Positions 11,273 to 21,092 of a stretch of DNA of 64,000 bases are shown in pieces. This DNA is from Spirometra erinaceieuropaei (lineage: Eukaryota; Platyhelminthes; Cestoda; Diphyllobothriidea; Diphyllobothriidae). The stretch's first letter is position 1, and every line of letters starts with the position of its first letter. A program made the translations under genes and the position numbers. Location of the stretch: positions 281,209 through 345,208 of the forward strand of contig CACRXP010000091.1 of assembly GCA_902702965.1 (NCBI GenBank), in the 5' to 3' direction. Under the pieces are notes generated by a model that was not told the DNA's origin, did not search any database, and worked only from the letters and a program-made list of their open reading frames with translations.

Positions 11273-12897
11273 AATAATAATAATAATAATAATAATTTTA
11301 TTCAATGCCAGTTTACATAAATTGTGAGGGAAGCGTTAAACACAAATCCGGCCAGCAGTGAAAAAAAGACTTCTGTCGAAAAGGGGTAAAAATAAAGTTG
11401 ATGGTGGTTTTTATGGTTTGGAGGGCTCAGGAGAAAAAACTGCCGGCGGTGGTAGAATATCGACCGTCAAAAAGGGGGGAGGTTGCACGGTATCGGAGAT
11501 TATCGGACGTCAAATTCCTTTCATGAAGTTGGGGATAGTCAAAGTAGAGGCGTTGAGGAACAGCTGGTGAGACCGGCCATAGTGTTCAGAGACCACAAAC
11601 GCCATCGCTACGGTAGAGTCGATCAGTAGATTCAGCACCCAAAGTTTGTGGGAGCTTTTCTGAATGCAAAAATCGAGTAATAGTTCTCTTAAATAAAGGA
11701 TAATTTTGCAGAGTTCTCACACTCATTGGTAGTTTATTCCAAATAGCAATTGCATTTACAGAAAAGAACCGACGATATTTAACAGTACGTGTGAAAGGCA
11801 GAAATAAGAAGACCTCACGGTTACTGTTACGTCGCGGGTGGATATGATGTCTTAAAGAGGTGGGCGGGTAAAATGTGTGATTATATAAGAGTTTAAACAG
11901 CAAAAATAGTCCCTTTTGTAATGTACGGAACCATAAAGGATCGAGGCCTGTAAGCCGGCAACGTTCTTGGTAAGACAAATGTCGGTGTTCCGTGGCTAAA
12001 ATTCTCTTGGTAAAAAAGTGTTGAACGGATTCTATTTTCTTCCGCTCAGTAGCACGCATGAGGCTAAATGAAAACGAACAGTATTCCAGACCAGGTCTAA
12101 CGTACATGTTGAAAAGGCGCATTCTAATGTCCCTAGTTTTAAAATTTCGGAGGATAAACCCGGTCGTTATACGTGCTTTGGAGACTATCAAGGCACAGTG
12201 CTCCGAGAGATTGAGACTCTTGGAGTATGATGCGCCCAAATCCTTAATAACCCCTGGCACATTTATTGCGTGACCTTCAATACTTAGTTGAGGTTGGCGG
12301 TCGTCGCCAACCACCATGACTGAGCACTTATGCCAGGAAAGAGAAAGGCGCCATGTGCGGCACCACTGGGCGAAAGCCTGTAGATCGCTCTTTAGGAGCT
12401 CAAGCACGATGTCATGATCTGCCGGCCTATATCGATATGCAACTTTAAGATCATCGGCATACATGAAAGGCTTACCATTCTGAAATAAATAAATAAATAA
12501 ATTTTAATTTAATGGGTACATCATTAACGAAAAGGCAAAATAAAAGCGGGCCGACTACACTACCCTGAATGACTCCACTCCTCACACGTGTGGGGTTGGA
12601 GATGGTATTGGGAATCTTAACACGCTGTGTGCGAGTGCCCAAATAAGAGGATATAAAATTCAAAAGTTTGCCACCTATTCCGAAAGAGGATAGTTTCAAG
12701 AGAAGAAGAGCATGGTCAACACGGTCAAAAGCCTTAGTGAAATCGAAATATACTCCGTAAAGTGCAAAACCATGGTCTCTAGATTGGAGAACATAGTCAA
12801 AGAAAGAGAGTTGACAGGTGTCGCAAGATCGAGCTTTGAGGAATACATGCTGAGCAACAATCTGTAGGTTATTCTCTATTAAGTGCCGTATAATATG
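11273..12897 (-). pseudogene. Family D non-LTR retrotransposon, 5'-truncated RT
   Basis: The (AAT)n tail at 11,273-11,297 marks the 3' end. RT is split into two frames. 12,960-12,472 has LKARSCDTCQLSFFDYVLQ, FDFTKAFDRVDHALL and SGVIQGSVVGPLLFCLFVND. 12,464-11,586 has MYADDLKVAYRY (YADD catalytic box), FILRNFKTRDIRMRLFNMY, RPGLEYCSFSFSLMRATERK and the C-terminal GVCGL. The break is a 22-bp insertion at 12,491-12,513, just upstream of YADD. Similarity ends near 12,897 inside the QHGFL region, so EN and ORF1 are missing. Confidence 0.85.
12491..12513 (-). repeat. D-tail micro-insertion inside the D RT
   Basis: The D copies at 31,905 and 46,830 read AAATAAATCGGGTACA (or its complement) here. This copy has AAATAAAT followed by AAATAAATAAATTTTAATTT and AAT before GGTACA. 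The extra bases match the last 20 or so bases of D 3' ends ((ATTT)n plus the terminal ATTAAATTAAAAT), in the same orientation. The net gain is 22 bp and shifts the RT frame. Confidence 0.7.
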
Positions 12898-12902
12898 CCC
12901 AG

Positions 12903-13160
12903 GAAAACATACTAGTCGCAAACCTCTACTCCCCTCCAGAATGTAGTAGTGATGACACAAGCCTCAACCTCTTAATAAGCAATATTGCTAACATAAAAAC
13001 TGAATATAAGATAATTGCAGGCAACCTAAACCGCCCAGAAATAGACTGGGTCGAATTATTAGCACCTACCAGGCACGAAGAATTCTTGTCCTCATTTATC
13101 TTCAATAACTGGACACAAAAGGTTGACAAACCCACCCGAGGAAACAATATACTAGACGTT
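12903..13160 (+). pseudogene. Endonuclease-domain fragment of another CR1-like element
   Basis: An uninterrupted plus-strand frame without a start codon. It reads ENILVANLYSPPECSSDDTS, then IIAGNLNRPEIDWVELL, then NNWTQKVDKPTRGNNILDV. This is the middle of an exonuclease-endonuclease-phosphatase EN: YxPP, the GDFNxPxIDW catalytic box (here GNLN, with the Asp changed to Asn) and the PTRxxNILDL box. It differs from the EN of B, C and D, so it is a further lineage. It ends at 13,160 where the family A tail begins. Confidence 0.75.
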
Positions 13161-13745
13161 ATAGATAGATAGATAGATAATTTTTATTAAGGACCCGTCG
13201 GTGTCCCATCGAAGCAAGTTAAAATAAATTTACATGCGAGTTTTAGACGAGGTAGGCCGAATCTTTACAAAATGCAATTCATAGTTTCTGAATTAAAAGT
13301 CCATTGGGAAACATGATGATTGAGGGGTGAAAAAAAACTCCTTACAAAAAGTTAAAAATGATTGGATTGATTTTACAGGAGAAAAAAACCCCTCCATAAA
13401 AATAATGACAGAAAAAAGCGAGCAGGACTGGCCTGTAGGTGGCGGTATATAACGGAATGTTGTCGGTCATCGTCAGGGTAGCAATAAATGTCAGCCTTGA
13501 TGGGAACGAATTTGGGTCAGACAGGACTGGCTTGCATATGGCATTGTATACGGGATTCACAATTGAGATCGTCTGGGCCGGATTGGTACGCCGCGTCAAA
13601 GAGTCCAGGCGAGAGGAACCGAGATGCGATCGGCCACAGCACGCTTCGAGCTCAGCCGAGCAGTGAGGAAGGGAGGTACGACAGAACTACTAGTAGACAG
13701 TGAATACTGAGGGTTCCGCCGTGAGCGTCGACAGACCGCATGAGG
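13161..13745 (-). repeat. Family A repeat, copy 3, with (ATCT)n tail
   Basis: On the minus strand the diverged monomer (CTACTAGTAGTTCTGTCGTAC) is followed by the T-rich domain, the GGGACACCGACGGGTCCTTA 3' box and a tail of ATCT repeats at 13,161-13,180. The body is clearly family A, but the tail unit differs from copies 1, 2 and 4, which carry TTGAA. Confidence 0.7.
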
Positions 13746-13889
13746 TCGGAATGCGGGAGATGACATCAAAAACCGCGAAAATTGTCGCTATGGGGGGAGG
13801 GAGTGATAGCAGTGGATTTAGAAACCAATTCAAAACAGCGGTTTCTAATGATATAATTAAGAGTTGGAATCAGTTTATTTGGTAAGGAT

Positions 13890-13917
13890 AATAGGCAAAG
13901 CCTTTGAAAACCCTATT
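13890..13917 (-). promoter_or_regulatory. 3'-terminal stem-loop of family B
   Basis: The 28 bases contain an outer inverted pair AATAGG / CCTATT and an alternative inner pair AGGC / GCCT. The same 28 bases, with one change (AAAG to AATG), occur at 36,176-36,203 at the 3' end of a divergent B relative. Conservation between two otherwise diverged elements suggests an RNA signal recognised by the RT during target-primed reverse transcription. Confidence 0.5.
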
Positions 13918-14037
13918 GATTACATGTCAGCTCGTTAGAATAACAGTACACGAACAAAAAATTTTCACTATTAAAACAGTACTTGGTGCATTTGAGTAGC
14001 ATTGTCTCAGAGAAAATATTTGTCTGGACCAGGGGTA

Positions 14038-15978
14038 TTAATTCAGATTCAGACTGTCTAGGGAAAACAGGGGACACAAATAATCATCCAAGCGTTTCTT
14101 GAAGAGTTGCAGGGATGTAGCCTCCACGACTGACTGAGGGAGATCGTTCCATTTCTCCACTACACTCTGCGTGAAAAATTCAGACCGAAGATTCAGCCTG
14201 GTCATTGTTGTCCGTAACTTCATCGAGTGACCACGAAGATTGGGTGAAAGATGCCACTGAAACATGTCCTCAAATTTAAGTCCATACTCAAGGCCATGTA
14301 TTATCTTGCAGACGAGGATAAATTCACCTCTTTGCTGCCTGTAACACAGAGGTAATAAATTAAGGCAAGTCAGCCTGTCTGTGTAGGATTGGCTTTTTGG
14401 ACCGTTTACCAGCTTTGTCGCACGCCGTTGTACCCGTTCGAGGCATTCTTGGTCCTTTACCAGCCATGGCCGCCATGCTTGTATGCCATATTCTAAGTGG
14501 GGCTGAACAAATGTGCCGTAAACTCTCCCAAAAATGTCTTGGTCAAAATTTACGAAAGCCCTTTTTATTGCATGCAGCACTCCCATGGCGTTTTTTGCAG
14601 CCTTGTGGCACTGCAGTGTTGGTTTCAGGTTGTTCTGTATCCAAACCCCGAGATCTTTCTGTGAAGATTCTGCGGGGAGCCTTTTATCTTTCAGGTGATA
14701 AGTCCTCAGACTCTCATTTGAATGAGAGTTGGTTGGACGCAGATGAAGGACGGCACACTTTTCCACATTGAAATCTAGAAGCCATTTCTTCGACCACGCT
14801 TGCAGTCGGTGCAGATTATCTTGAAGGGATCTCTGATCATTCGGAACCTTAATGACTTGCCAGAGCTTAACGTCGTCTGCAAACATTATTTTGCCGCAGT
14901 CGAGTTCCTTAAGGCTGTCGTTAACGTAAAGGATGAAGAGCAATGGTCCCAGAACCGAGCCTTGCGGCACACCACCGGTCACATTCACCCATTCTGACAT
15001 ATCATCCCCGATACAGACACGTTGTTTCCGACCAACCAGAAACGCCCTAATCCAGTTCAGAAGATCTCCCCGGATGCCCATGTCGCTCAATTTGTGAAGA
15101 AGACGTTGGTGTGGGACAGTGTCAAAAGCTTTGCGGAAATCGATGTACACGACATCGACCTCAAAACCCTCTTCTAGAGCCCTGGTCCAGATGTCCAGAC
15201 AAGATAGCAGATTTGAGAGGCAGGAACGTCCTCTCCGGAAGCCATGTTGAAAATCCTGCAAGATGTTATTTTCTTCACAAAACTGCTGTATAGCCTTCTT
15301 TACTATAGCTTCCATCGTTTTGCAAGGGAGGCAAGTTAAGCTAATAGGTCGAAAGCTGCTTGCTGTCATCTTGCTACCTCCCTTATGCAATGGAACGAGG
15401 TTAGCTGTCTTCCACTGTGAGGGCAGCCTTCCTGTTCTCATTGACAGCTTAAAGAGAGTCGAAAGAGGCTTTGACAGCTCCCTTGATAGCTCCTTAAGTA
15501 TCAGCCCGGGAATTCCGTCGGGTCCGGGATACTTATCAGGTTTGATTTGACTGAGGACGCGTCTTACTTCTTTGACGGAAAAGGCGACGGTTTCAATGAC
15601 GGCAATATCTTGGCGCATTTGAAGCTCCCGGCTGTCTCGGTCCATTTCAAACTGCTGATTGTCTTCTAAGGACTCCTCCGTAAAAACCGATTGAAAAAAA
15701 TGAGACAGTAATCGCACTTTCTGTGACCCTTCAACCAATAAGTTTCCGAGGCTATCCTTTAGACATGCAATTTCGTCCCTATGTTTCCTCCTACTGCAGA
15801 TGTACCCGTAAAACTTCTTGGGGCATGTAATGGATTCTGCTATCAGTCGACGCTCGAAAGAAGTTCTAGCAACCCGTATTTGTTTGCGGCATTTATTGCG
15901 CTGATCCTTATATTCGGCGAGTGACCTTGGATCTCGAAGTTGCAAATACTTTTTCCATAGTCTCTGTTTCTTCTTCAT
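14038..15978 (-). CDS. Family B reverse transcriptase (646 codons, open frame)
   Basis: The frame holds the full CR1-type RT. IKPDKYPGPDGIPGLILKEL is followed by FRPISLTCLPCKTMEAIVKK, the QHGFRRGRSCLSNLL box and VYIDFRKAFDTVPHQRLL (catalytic Asp). GGVPQGSVLGPLLFILYVND and FADDVKLWQV (FADD in place of YADD) come next. The C-terminal domain holds KDLGVWIQNNLKP, HLEYGIQAWRPW and LERVQRRATKLV, and the frame closes with FKKRLDDYL. The start used is the first Met of the RT part. In a complete element this would be continuous with EN upstream, which is deleted here. The open frame could encode RT but not a complete ORF2 protein. Confidence 0.85.
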   Translation of the reverse strand: MKKKQRLWKKYLQLRDPRSLAEYKDQRNKCRKQIRVARTSFERRLIAESITCPKKFYGYICSRRKHRDEIACLKDSLGNLLVEGSQKVRLLSHFFQSVFTEESLEDNQQFEMDRDSRELQMRQDIAVIETVAFSVKEVRRVLSQIKPDKYPGPDGIPGLILKELSRELSKPLSTLFKLSMRTGRLPSQWKTANLVPLHKGGSKMTASSFRPISLTCLPCKTMEAIVKKAIQQFCEENNILQDFQHGFRRGRSCLSNLLSCLDIWTRALEEGFEVDVVYIDFRKAFDTVPHQRLLHKLSDMGIRGDLLNWIRAFLVGRKQRVCIGDDMSEWVNVTGGVPQGSVLGPLLFILYVNDSLKELDCGKIMFADDVKLWQVIKVPNDQRSLQDNLHRLQAWSKKWLLDFNVEKCAVLHLRPTNSHSNESLRTYHLKDKRLPAESSQKDLGVWIQNNLKPTLQCHKAAKNAMGVLHAIKRAFVNFDQDIFGRVYGTFVQPHLEYGIQAWRPWLVKDQECLERVQRRATKLVNGPKSQSYTDRLTCLNLLPLCYRQQRGEFILVCKIIHGLEYGLKFEDMFQWHLSPNLRGHSMKLRTTMTRLNLRSEFFTQSVVEKWNDLPQSVVEATSLQLFKKRLDDYLCPLFSLDSLNLN

Positions 15979-15984
15979 GGTCTT

Positions 15985-16478
15985 TTTTTGTTCCAGTCTA
16001 TTCCTGGAGCGTTGAAGTCACCCAGAAGTAGTAAGTTCTCCTGCTTACATATCAACTCCAGTGCACTAAATAATTTCATATCGGCAATTTCATTCGTGCT
16101 GGGAGGCCGATAGACTACGCACAGGTTCAGTGTAGGTAATTGTTTGATACATATCTTGCATGAAATTATTTAAAAATTTCGGGGCGCCCCATCGGATATT
16201 TCTCGTTGACAGCACGCAATTTCATTTGACACATAAATAGCTGTGCCTCCACCTCAACGGTGAAATCTGTCACAACGGAACAGTTGGTAGCCTTCAATAC
16301 TGACTTCGCTACTACTTATTTCCTCAGTCAACCATGTCTCTGTTAGGACAATTATGTGTGGTTTCTGTTCAGAGACTAGTAATCTAAGTTCATAAAGCTT
16401 GTTGAGAAGACTCTGGCAGTTAGTGGTATAGAGTTCTAGACAGCGGCCACTGGTGCGAGCCGCCTCAGGAGTTGGCAC
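15985..16478 (-). pseudogene. Family B endonuclease domain, truncated
   Basis: It starts MPTPEAARTSGRCLELY at the ORF2 initiation site. It carries the EN boxes VLTETWLTEEI (catalytic Glu) and GYQLFRCDRFHR, then hits a stop. Later EN pieces (the YRPP box and LLLLGDFNAPGIDW, partly preserved) continue in other frames to about 15,990. The deletion there removes the 'NCLDLVF' and 'SDH' boxes that the second copy retains in part. Confidence 0.75.
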
Positions 16479-16549
16479 CTTTGCATCGGTTAGGCTGTCA
16501 GAATGACGGCCTTCGGCCAGAGAAATGTCCTTTGGACCTGAATTATTTG

Positions 16550-17682
16550 TCCATTCTTGATTTTTAGGCGTGTTTCGCCGCTGTCTCTCCGCTTTTCCTG
16601 CTCCGTCATCAGCTCTCTCATTTTTATTCGCTCTTTTGGCTCGTAATCCGGCTGAAAAAAAATTCAGTATGCTGATCCCGTAGAGATGATTTTCTCTGTA
16701 ACAGAAGCTGGGCCTGTGCTTCAGTCTCCAAAATGACTTTTAGGGGTCGAGGCCGGGTATTGGAACCGGATGCTGACTGACTCTTCTCTATTCGGAATGC
16801 TTTGAGAACACTTAGTGACTCATCGTCTCTTAACAAAGTTTTCGCATACACTTGAAGAAGGTCTAAGTCATGCTTAACTCTCTCCTTTGGAACTGCTGCC
16901 GTTGATTCGGGTACTCCTTTTATAACTACATTTTGCTGGCGACTGAACCTAGTGCTCGTTGTTGTCACACATCTTTTGAGTGACTGAGCGTCCATCTCCA
17001 GTTTACTATTTTTGCTGGTTTCGGATGAATTAGCTATTGGGCTAGCAAACTGAGATCCGTGTACGATTCATTTATCTTCCTGTTGATAACCCTTCCTTCT
17101 GTGTTTCCGAGGTGTTCGTCGAAAAAGTTTACCTCAGTTTCTTTCGAAACCTCCTCCTGAATATTCGGTCCACAAGGTGTTCCGATATCTTTATTTTTTA
17201 ACATATTTGGAACGCCTCTGGCGGTCCTTCTTAGGCCTCCTGGTCGTTCTCCTTCGCTGGTCTGCGTGTACGTAGGCGGCCTTCGTTTTTTTAGATCGTA
17301 CAGAGGTGCGCGTTGTTTTTCTGGAATGTTTCTTTGTTATCTGAGTTCGCTTTGGCTGGTCTTTTTCTCGCCTGAGAGACTGGCATTCAACTGTGTCTAG
17401 TTCCCTAAGCGAACATTCGTCAGTTCCAGCGTTTGATATGGCTAAAGAAGCCGTGGTTGCATATGTCTTTTTCGGATTCTGAATTGCCGAATTCGTCGGC
17501 TTCTTCTCTTCACGTAAGTGGTGAGTAAGCTGCCTTAACTTTTCTACCTCCATTTTTACACATTTTAACTCCCCTTCCATTTTTGAAAACTTATGGATGA
17601 GTCCGAAACATGTGGTACAGATTTCATCGTCGTATGTGACATCCCCCAACGTCACTAGACTTTTTGCGCGTTTCACGGGCAT
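16550..17682 (-). pseudogene. Family B ORF1, broken copy
   Basis: Two open pieces (17,682-17,191 and 16,995-16,624) match the intact ORF1 at 49,100-50,293. The first has the YDDEICTTCFGLIHKFSKME start, a coiled-coil-like stretch and a basic region. The second has the QQNVVIKGVPESTAAVPKER RNA-binding-like part. Frameshifts between them remove continuity. Confidence 0.8.
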
Positions 17683-17754
17683 TGGTCTGACCGCAGAACG
17701 TCCAACACTACAGTCATTAATATCATGCGTAATAGAAGATGTATTATTATTTTT

Positions 17755-17990
17755 AACGACGTGGCGCCAGTCAGTGGCCTAGTGGTAGCGTCGGTTGTCT
17801 GTCCGACCGATGGACCGGGTTCAAATCCCGCCTTGGACATGCATTTCACACCGTGTTTTGAGGGCATTTCTCTGAATAACACTACCGAGTTTACCAGTTT
17901 CAAACGGTTTTCTTAAAGGTATGACACGAATTTTCAACAAGATCGAGGATATGAGGTAAACAACTCAGCCTTTCGTAGGTTTTGGGGATT
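17755..17990 (+). mobile_element. tRNA-like SINE head with A and B boxes, block 0
   Basis: An A-box TGGCCTAGTGG at 17,775-17,785 and a B-box GGTTCAAATCC at 17,818-17,828 match the RNA polymerase III internal promoter of tRNAs, at a tRNA-like spacing. No good acceptor stem or standard 7-nt anticodon loop can be drawn, so it is tRNA-derived rather than a tRNA gene. It lies about 75 bp beyond the ORF1 start of family B, on the opposite strand. A second copy is at 50,380-50,490. Confidence 0.6.
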
Positions 17991-18290
17991 ACTCCGTGCT
18001 GTTGCAGAGAGGCGACTGGACGAAGATAGGTTATCCCTCACAAGTCCTGGTGTGGTCGGAAGGAGAAAGGTTTTCCTAACAAGACTCCCGTTGAAATTCT
18101 GTGAGAATCGAGATATTGCTATGAAGAATCGACTTGTAAATTCTGAGAGGCCGTCAGGGTGTCCAGGACTCAGGAGACTCGGAAAAGTTAAATCCCTCGG
18201 AGGTCGAAAATTTCAAACGGAATTCAAAAGACGCGGGTTACCACTTAATCTACCACCAAATCCCAGGAGGACCCTCCTCGAAGTCAAGAA
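17991..18290. repeat. Spacer shared by both B-SINE-C blocks
   Basis: No gene. It is present in nearly the same form at about 50,490-50,840 and may be 3' UTR of the minus-strand C element. The duplicated context makes the true C 3' boundary unresolvable from this window. Confidence 0.5.
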
Positions 18291-18329
18291 TCTGAGTGTT
18301 CGGGAACGAGACCCTTAACAGTGCCTTTA

Positions 18330-20190
18330 TGCTTTCCGGTGTAAGATGGTTGCGTAATTTCGACTTGAATACCAGTAACATAGGCGATAATCTAATTTCA
18401 GGCGGAAGATTATTTCAAAGGAAGGCATATTTGGAAGCAAAGAAGAGGGAGCGCTTAGATGTAGTACAAAGAGGCGGCGGAATCACCATGCAGGAGTTAC
18501 GTGTGGCCTAAGACCGATCTCTCCGAGTGAGAGTGTCAATGAGCGGAAGATTGGAGCTAGAGTTGATGCGAAGAAGGAAGCAAAGGCCAGCTTCGAGTCT
18601 TCTAACCCACAAAAACTTCATGTTCGCCAGCTGACATCTCTCAGTATAAGAAATACCGGACGAAGCTTGAAAGAACAGGTTCCGCGTGAAAACCCTCTGA
18701 GCATTTTCGATTTTATTACGGTCGCAGGCGTTCATTAAACAGAAGAAAGGACAGCAATATTCGAGGACTGGAAGAACAAACATTTGATAAAGTCTTAGCT
18801 TCATTTCCGGAAGGAAAAAATTATGCGATTTGCGTCCACATATCTGCGCGGCTTTGGCAGAGATTCTATCTGCATGAGGTGATAAAGCAAGCTTATTTGT
18901 ATAACTTAGACCTAGGTCCTTTATGGTGAGGCATTCTGAGAGTGGGTTATTCTGAAAAATTATGGGACCAGGAAGTTTGGTAGGACCAAAAGACATGAAA
19001 CTACACTTTCATGATGAAAACTCCATCTGCCATGTCGAACCCCATCTGCTTAAGCGTAGTAAATCGGCATTAATTTTTTCAACACAAACATTTGCGGTGC
19101 CCTTAGAGTATGAGTAAACACACTTGAGGTCATCGGCAAAAGTAAAAGGTTGCGAATTTCCGAGTTCAGTCGAAATATCATTGATGTACAGAAGGAAGAG
19201 TAGCGGACCCAGAACCGTTCCTTGAAGTACGCCACTCGTGATCGAGTGGGGTGTCGAGTAGCTATTACCGACCATGACTTTCTGATATCGGTTGGACAGA
19301 TAGGACCTGATGAAGTCGAGTAGAGGCGGCCGAATGCCGAGAGCTTCCAATTTTACTAAAAGACGTCTATGGGGCACCTTGTCAAAGGCTTTGGTAAGAT
19401 CAAAGTAAATAACTACCACTGACTGCCGCTCATTACGAAGAGAAGTGATTAGATTAAGAAAAGCCAAGTGGCATGTTTCGCAGGATCGTTCAGGTAAAAA
19501 TCCATGCTGACTAGAGCTCAGGAGCCGATTAGCTAGACAGAAGTCAAGAATTTCATAGAAAATAATCCTTTCAAGAAGTTTTGCTAGAGACGGCGTTTTG
19601 TGCACGCCCCGATAGGTATTAACATCGGACCGAGATCCTGACTTGAAAACGGGAATGATAATTGACGTTTTCCATGATTCAGGAAAGAATCCTTTTGAAA
19701 TATAAACCGAGAATAAAGGACTGAGCAATATGGGAAGGTCGGACGCTTGTTTAATAATCGAATTCGGAATCTCGTCTGTTCCTGAGCAGTGTGAGTATTT
19801 CAAACGGCTTATGTGTTTCTTAATGAGATCTGAGGAGACATCACTTGTACTCAGTGTCCTATCTGAAAGTGATCGAAAGAAAGGGACCGGATCGGACTCG
19901 GTAGCAAGGTGTTTTGCAAAGAAAGCACTAAACAACTCCGCCTTGTCAGTGTCATCGGTGAGGAAGACTTTGTTATCATTTAGCATGGGTGGAAGTTCAT
20001 GACCACGCTTAGAGGAGGACCGATGACGGAAGCTGTTAGCGACGGATTTGCCAGGGTTCGAACCACTGAGAGCAATTGATTCTCATTGCCTGTCGCGCGC
20101 TTGGCGCATCCTTGAGGCCATCTCAAATATCTCTGTGATTCTAAGATACACTGACAAGGAACTAGTGGATGGGTCACGCAGTTGTCGCCT
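18330..20190 (-). pseudogene. Family C reverse transcriptase, frameshifted
   Basis: The longest frame (19,986-19,009) holds MLNDNKVFLTDDTDKAELFS, LKYSHCSGTDEIPNSIIKQA, QHGFLPERSCETCHLAFL and VVVIYFDLTKAFDKVPHRRL (catalytic Asp). It also holds GVLQGTVLGPLLFLLYINDI and FADDLKCVYSYS (FADD). The frame breaks at about 19,000 next to a CFMSFGP-type segment; the C-terminal part continues in 18,996-18,508 (KDLGLSYTNKLALSPHADRI, LRLYQMFVLPVLEYCCPFF). Further decay follows to about 18,330. This copy keeps the 29-residue AKLLERI...SSQHGF segment that the block I copy has lost. Confidence 0.85.
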
Positions 20191-21081
20191 CAACTTTTTT
20201 TAGTCTGTTCTGAAGAAAATGAGGAACAAGGGAATCTGAAGAATTAGGCTTGAGATATCTACGCGGCACAAACTCTAGAATGTCCTTGGAAACATTGGAC
20301 ATGACATCACGAAGAACGGTTGCATCGCTACAAGTGAGGAAGCCACACCAATCCAAGGATCTAATATATTTATTTATTACGTCGCTATCTACGCAGTCGT
20401 AGTTCATGTAAGTCCGAACGGCGCTTGTCTTTTTTGAAAAGGCATGCGGTAGGCAACAATGAATTAGTACGTGGTCACTGTCAAAGAGGTCCTTTTTTAA
20501 AGCAACAGAAAGAGGAGCAATGTCATTGGTAAAGATTATATCTAAAATGTGATTATCTCTGGTTGGAGAGCGCACCAGTTGGGACCAATTAGAAAAATTG
20601 ACAATATCTTGAAAGGGCTGGAATCTGGGTGGGCAGCTATTGGAAACCCAGTCAATTTCAGGAAGGTTAAAATCCCCAGTGATTATTTTAACATCGAAAG
20701 CAGCTTCCGAAATTAATTTAAAGATTTCAAAGAGTTGAGAATCATAACTGGCTAAAGAATTTGGGGGATTGTAGATACACCAATAATTGCCTTTCTTTGC
20801 GGCGAGAGAATAACAGATGCAAAGCAGAAGTTTCCCGTGAATGAGGAATCATCCAAGTAATAGGGAGAGTGCTTAAGGTAGGATTTAAGATCAAGAAGAC
20901 AACCACCCCCACGCCTAGTCGTGCGGTCTTGGCAGTAAAAATCGAAGTCATCTATGAGAAGGGCAGAGTCAGGAATTAGAAAATGTGTCCAAGATTCTGT
21001 TAGACATGTAATATCAGGCGTCATTTCGAGAGCAATGGCTCTGATTTGGGCCATCTTGTTTATAACAGACCTGGCATTCAA
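20174..21081 (-). pseudogene. Family C endonuclease domain, frameshifted
   Basis: It begins MNARSVINKMAQIRAIALEM, followed by TCLTESWTHFLIPDSALLID (catalytic Glu region) and RTTRRGGGCLL. The frame shifts after PQRKAIIGV. A later piece (20,575-20,174) has SPTRDNHILDIIFTNDIAPL and FDSDHVLIHCCLPHAF, which preserves the SDH catalytic box, and then RRYLKPNSSDSLVPHF, the EN-RT linker. Confidence 0.8.
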
Positions 21082-21092
21082 TAATATAATAT

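Larger units (their letters stand above)
13870..17700 (-). mobile_element. Family B CR1-like retrotransposon, copy in block 0
   Basis: The element is on the minus strand in the order ORF1 (broken, 17,682 to about 16,550), EN (16,478 to about 15,990, truncated), RT (15,978-14,038, open) and 3' UTR to about 13,880. A 28-base stem-loop lies near the 3' end. Compared with the second copy (44,964-50,370), it has lost about 460 bp spanning the end of EN and the EN-RT linker. It sits in a duplicated block with a tRNA-like SINE and a C element on its 5' side. Confidence 0.85.

Noticed and set aside
12483..12510. A separate full D insertion at the AAATAAAT tract
   Set aside because: Only tail sequence is gained and the flanks continue directly as D RT on both sides.
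14397..15550. Several plus-strand frames of 60-124 codons
   Set aside because: Antisense shadows of the family B RT.
17755..17840. A real tRNA gene at the A/B-box sequences (also 34,690-34,760 and 50,380-50,450)
   Set aside because: No proper acceptor stem or standard anticodon loop can be formed, and the sequences continue into repeat bodies found in several copies. They fit SINE heads.
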